Positions 35,038 to 37,935 of a DNA stretch of 37,935 bases are shown here, in pieces. The DNA comes from Lactobacillus kimbladii (GTDB lineage: Bacteria > Bacillota > Bacilli > Lactobacillales > Lactobacillaceae). The stretch is taken from NCBI RefSeq assembly GCF_000970755.1, contig NZ_KQ034006.1, positions 1 to 37,935 of the forward strand. The letters are read 5' to 3'. Every line of letters starts with the position of its first letter. Position 1 is the first letter of the stretch. The position numbers were made by a program, and so were the translations under genes. Below the pieces are notes generated by a model. That model saw only the letters and a program-made list of their open reading frames with translations, was not told the DNA's origin and did no database searches.

Positions 35038-35517
35038 ATGATAAAAATGTTACGTGTTGATTATCGTTTAGTTCATGGTCAAGTTGCCTTTGCCTGGACT
35101 AATTTTTTATCAGCAGATGCAATTTTGGTAGCAAATGATGATGTTGCCAAAGATGATTTCCGTAAACGAGTTTTAAATTTGGCTAAACCCAATGGTGTCA
35201 AATTAATTTTTAAAAGTATTGCTGATTCACTAAAGGCAATTGAAAGTGGAGTTACTGAAAAATATAAAGTTTTTATTGTAGTTGAGAATATTCAAGACGC
35301 ATATGAAATGGCGGAAGGGACAGACGAAATTAAATTAATTGATATTGGACTGGTAGCGAATCGAGAAAATACTAAAAATATTGCAAAATCTGTTTATGTT
35401 AATGAAACAGAAATACAGCAAATGACTGAATTAGAAAATAAGGGCGTTGAGGTTGTAGTTAAACAAGCGCCTACCGATCGTGATGTTCAATTCTCTTCAT
35501 TAGTTAAAAAGGAGTGA
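35038..35517 (+). CDS. Mannose-family PTS EIIB component, second system
   Basis: 159 residues with the phosphorylation motif LRVDYRLVHGQV (His13). It is clearly paralogous to the EIIB at 12581-13066 but divergent. The RBS AGAGGTGG is 8 bases before the ATG, and the gene begins 16 bases after EIIA. The EIIC RBS overlaps the end of this gene. Confidence 0.93.
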   Translation: MIKMLRVDYRLVHGQVAFAWTNFLSADAILVANDDVAKDDFRKRVLNLAKPNGVKLIFKSIADSLKAIESGVTEKYKVFIVVENIQDAYEMAEGTDEIKLIDIGLVANRENTKNIAKSVYVNETEIQQMTELENKGVEVVVKQAPTDRDVQFSSLVKKE

Positions 35518-35523
35518 TGCATA

Positions 35524-36306
35524 ATGGTTGGTCAAATAATAGGAATATTTTTTATCTCTTTAATTGCCAATTCCCAAGACTTTCTTGGTACTAGTTTTAT
35601 TGGTAGACCAATTGTAACAGGTATGTTTGTTGGCTTGTTATTTGGAAATTTAAAAGAAGGCCTTTTAATGGGGGCAGCTTCAGAGTTGATCTTTATGGGT
35701 CTCATGGCAATTGGGGCAAGTGTTCCACCTGATGAAATTGTTGGTGGGATTTTAGGCACAGCCTTTGCTTTAAAAAACGGATTGGGAGTTAGTTCAGCAA
35801 TTACATTAGTTTTACCAATTGCCACTTTGAGCTTAATTGTTAGGAATATTCTTTATGTTTTAGTTTTCCCAGCAATGACACATCAAGCTGATCATTTAGC
35901 TGATGAAGGCAAAATTACAGAAGCTGGTAATATGCATTTATGGATGAGCTTCCTGCAAATAATTTTACTTACTGTTCTTACGACTTTAGCTTTTGCTGTT
36001 GGAAGTAGTGCAGTTGGAAAAATTATTAGAATGATTCCAAAAGCAGTAACAGATGGTTTAACTATTGCAACTTACATTCTTCCAGCTGTTGGATTTGGTA
36101 TGTTAATTAATATGACATATTCTAAGAAAGTTGCTCCATTTTTCTTTTTAGGATTTGTCTGTGCTGCTTATCTAAAGTTAAATACTATTGCAACAGCAAT
36201 TATCGGTGCGATTTGTGCAGCTGTAATGTATATCATTTTTGATGAAATCAGAAGTAACAGTGAAAAGTCATCAACTAAAGGGGATGAAATTTATGACGAT
36301 TTCTAA
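35524..36306 (+). CDS. Mannose-family PTS EIIC membrane component, second system
   Basis: 260 residues, mostly hydrophobic, with GRPIVTGMFVGLLFGN near 27-42 and ASELIFMGLMAIGAS near 52-66. AAGGAG precedes the ATG by 9 bases. Its last 14 bases overlap the chosen start of EIID, the same coupling style as in the first system. Together with EIID it forms the translocation channel; the substrate cannot be told from sequence. Confidence 0.93.
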   Translation: MVGQIIGIFFISLIANSQDFLGTSFIGRPIVTGMFVGLLFGNLKEGLLMGAASELIFMGLMAIGASVPPDEIVGGILGTAFALKNGLGVSSAITLVLPIATLSLIVRNILYVLVFPAMTHQADHLADEGKITEAGNMHLWMSFLQIILLTVLTTLAFAVGSSAVGKIIRMIPKAVTDGLTIATYILPAVGFGMLINMTYSKKVAPFFFLGFVCAAYLKLNTIATAIIGAICAAVMYIIFDEIRSNSEKSSTKGDEIYDDF

Positions 36307-37120
36307 TCAGAACAAAGGTAAAAGGCTAAACAAGAAAGATTTAAGAGGCATTTTCTGGAGAACATTGCCAATGGAGGCTTCATTCAATTATGAACGAATG
36401 ATGAGTGCAGCTTTTGCCTATTCGATGACTGGGGTAATTAAAAAATTATATTCCGATCCAGAAGACCAAAAAGCTGCAATGAAAAGACATTTGGAATTCT
36501 TTAATTGTACTTCGGCAATGTCACCATTTATTGTTGGTGTCGCAGCATCAATGGAAGAAAAGAAAGCTAACGACCCCAGTTTTGATGTTTCATCAATCAA
36601 TTCTATGAAAGCTGGTTTAATGGGACCACTGTCTGGAATCGGCGATTCAATTTTCTGGGGTAGTTTAAGAATAATTGCAGCTGGCATCGGAGTTTCTTTA
36701 GCAAAACAAGGCAGTATATTGGGGCCGATTTTATTTGTGCTGATCTATAATATCCCAAATATGCTTGTTCGCTATTTTGGCACAATGTGGGGTTACAAGT
36801 TGGGTGTATCTCTAGTTGATAGAATGAAGTCCGACTTGATGGATAATATTACTTATGCAATTAATATCTTAGGCAACACCGTTATTGGCAGTATGGTGGC
36901 GTCAATGGTTGTCATTAAGATCCCTTTAAAAATTTCTAGCAGTAAAGGGGCTCCTACTGTTCAATCTGTTTTAAACTCTATTTTACCGGCATTGTTGCCT
37001 TTACTATTAACATTCTTTATTGCCCATCTCTTAAAGAAGAAAGTAAATGTACTTTATCTTTTGTTGATAATTGTTGTTGTAAGTATTTTGGGTGCTATGT
37101 TTGGATTCTTAGGAATTTAA
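36293..37120 (+). CDS. Mannose-family PTS EIID membrane component, second system
   Basis: 275 residues from ATG 36293 (MTISNQNKGKRLNKKDLRG), 9 bases after AAAGGGG. The frame is open upstream to 36239, but that start lies within EIIC and lacks an RBS. EIID motifs are FWRTLPMEASFNYERM near 20-35 and MGPLSGIGDSIFWGS near 110-124, with a hydrophobic C-terminus. One base separates its stop from the next ATG, so the unknown last gene is almost certainly made with the PTS. Confidence 0.93.
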   Translation: MTISNQNKGKRLNKKDLRGIFWRTLPMEASFNYERMMSAAFAYSMTGVIKKLYSDPEDQKAAMKRHLEFFNCTSAMSPFIVGVAASMEEKKANDPSFDVSSINSMKAGLMGPLSGIGDSIFWGSLRIIAAGIGVSLAKQGSILGPILFVLIYNIPNMLVRYFGTMWGYKLGVSLVDRMKSDLMDNITYAINILGNTVIGSMVASMVVIKIPLKISSSKGAPTVQSVLNSILPALLPLLLTFFIAHLLKKKVNVLYLLLIIVVVSILGAMFGFLGI

Positions 37121-37121
37121 A

Positions 37122-37910
37122 ATGTCTGACAGTTCTAAACTAGAAAAAACACTTTTTGAATTTTTACTAATCCATTTTCGCTTTACATATTATCGTAAGC
37201 AACAGTCTAAGTTAGTTAATTGGATATCGCAACAATTTTTTGCTAATTATGAAAAAAAGCAAAAAGGTTTTTTCTTAACAAAGGCGAAAAACAAAAACTT
37301 GCTAATTGTTAATTGTTCTGCACCAACAAAGTGTTTTTTTGGTAAAAAAAATTACAAAGTTAACTACTGGCTGAAAATGCCAAAAATAATGACGATAGTT
37401 CAATTTATATCTTTGTTATTGTTAATAATTTTTATCTTTTTTAGTAGTTATCTTTGGTATAGTGAAAGATTAATACAATTATGTTTTGCGCTAATAATAT
37501 GTGGTGTTTTATCTGTAATTGCAATTGGTCTGCCCCAATTTAAGTGTTTTTCACATATAGCAACTTTAACTACGGCAATTATGATTGCTCAAAATAGTCA
37601 AATGGATTTGCTTTTATTAAAAGGAGAGATGTCAGATTTACCTCACAAATTAATTGCTAATAAATATAGTAAAATTGTGTGGCTAAGAGATATTTACAAT
37701 GGAGAACAAATCTACTTAGCTGGTAGAAAAGTTGATAATACTAAGGAAGAAATGATTTTTGCTGCTGATAAAACACCAGAAAAGGAAATTTTAGTTAAAA
37801 ATGTAAATCGCTATGGTAATGAAGTAGTTCCAAAGTCATTTATAATTTCCTTGACGAAATTAGAACAATTGGCAAGTGAAATAACTATTAATCATATTTC
37901 TAAAATATAG
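37122..37910 (+). CDS. Two-TM membrane protein tailing the PTS operon, possibly a degenerate M28-like peptidase
   Basis: 262 residues with a soluble N-terminal part, two membrane helices (about 90-110 and 115-135) and a soluble C-terminal part. The layout resembles membrane-interrupted M28 peptidases. NLLIVNCSAPTKCFFG sits where those have an NIVVG...HYDTP-type segment. LLLLKGEMSDLPHKL and SKIVWLRDIYNGEQIYL sit where FFDxEExGLxGS and NLDCVGDG segments would be. The metal-binding His and Asp of HYD and the ANDN motif are not present, so it would be catalytically dead if related. This is pattern memory, not a search result. The start 1 base after EIID implies co-expression. The window ends 25 bases after its stop, with no terminator visible. 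Confidence 0.55.
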   Translation: MSDSSKLEKTLFEFLLIHFRFTYYRKQQSKLVNWISQQFFANYEKKQKGFFLTKAKNKNLLIVNCSAPTKCFFGKKNYKVNYWLKMPKIMTIVQFISLLLLIIFIFFSSYLWYSERLIQLCFALIICGVLSVIAIGLPQFKCFSHIATLTTAIMIAQNSQMDLLLLKGEMSDLPHKLIANKYSKIVWLRDIYNGEQIYLAGRKVDNTKEEMIFAADKTPEKEILVKNVNRYGNEVVPKSFIISLTKLEQLASEITINHISKI

Positions 37911-37935
37911 TTTGTATAAAAAGAACCCTCAAAAT

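Overview
The window starts exactly at the first codon of dnaA and carries the classic Firmicutes replication-origin block (dnaA, oriC, dnaN, yaaA, recF, gyrB, gyrA), followed by rpsF-ssb-rpsR and gdpP-rplI-dnaB. Low GC, Gram-positive ribosome binding sites, CcpA-type cre sites, an IS30-family transposase and the large share of PTS genes point to a Lactobacillus (Lactobacillaceae). I cannot fix the species from sequence reading alone.

Layout. 1-10 kb: replication and ribosomal core. 10.5-15.1 kb: an accessory carbohydrate locus between rpsR and gdpP. It holds a GntR/HutC regulator, a FrlB/GfrF-like sugar-phosphate deglycase and a complete mannose-family PTS in the order B-C-D-A. Its promoter carries a cre site and a palindromic operator. 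15.3-19.3 kb: gdpP-rplI-dnaB. 19.4-21.7 kb: a CsbD-like stress protein, a DUF2974-type lipase-fold hydrolase and an MgtC-family membrane protein. 21.8-29 kb: a decaying accessory region that begins at tRNA-Thr(AGT). It has three copies of one terminator-like repeat, a candidate three-stem RNA, a small secreted protein, two broken ABC transporters, small membrane proteins, a duplicated scrap of the lipase gene, an IS30 element and a probable nuclease/toxin-like gene broken by the IS and by a frameshift. 29-34.4 kb: a beta-glucoside operon (MBL-fold hydrolase, EIIBCA, GH1 phospho-beta-glucosidase) divergent from an RpiR regulator. 34.6-37.9 kb: a second mannose-family PTS in the order A-B-C-D, ending in an unusual two-TM protein that looks like a degenerate M28 peptidase.

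How they work together. The first PTS probably imports and phosphorylates an Amadori-type compound (fructoselysine or glucoselysine) that the deglycase splits. The beta-glucoside operon imports and hydrolyses aryl- or alkyl-beta-glucosides. The second mannose PTS has no catabolic enzyme beside it, so its substrate is open. All three sugar operons show cre-like sites overlapping their predicted promoters, which fits CcpA repression. The most interesting unexplained items are the putative Amadori-PTS operon with its operator, the pseudo-peptidase tailing the second PTS, the three-stem RNA candidate after tRNA-Thr, and the repeat-punctuated ABC transporter graveyard.
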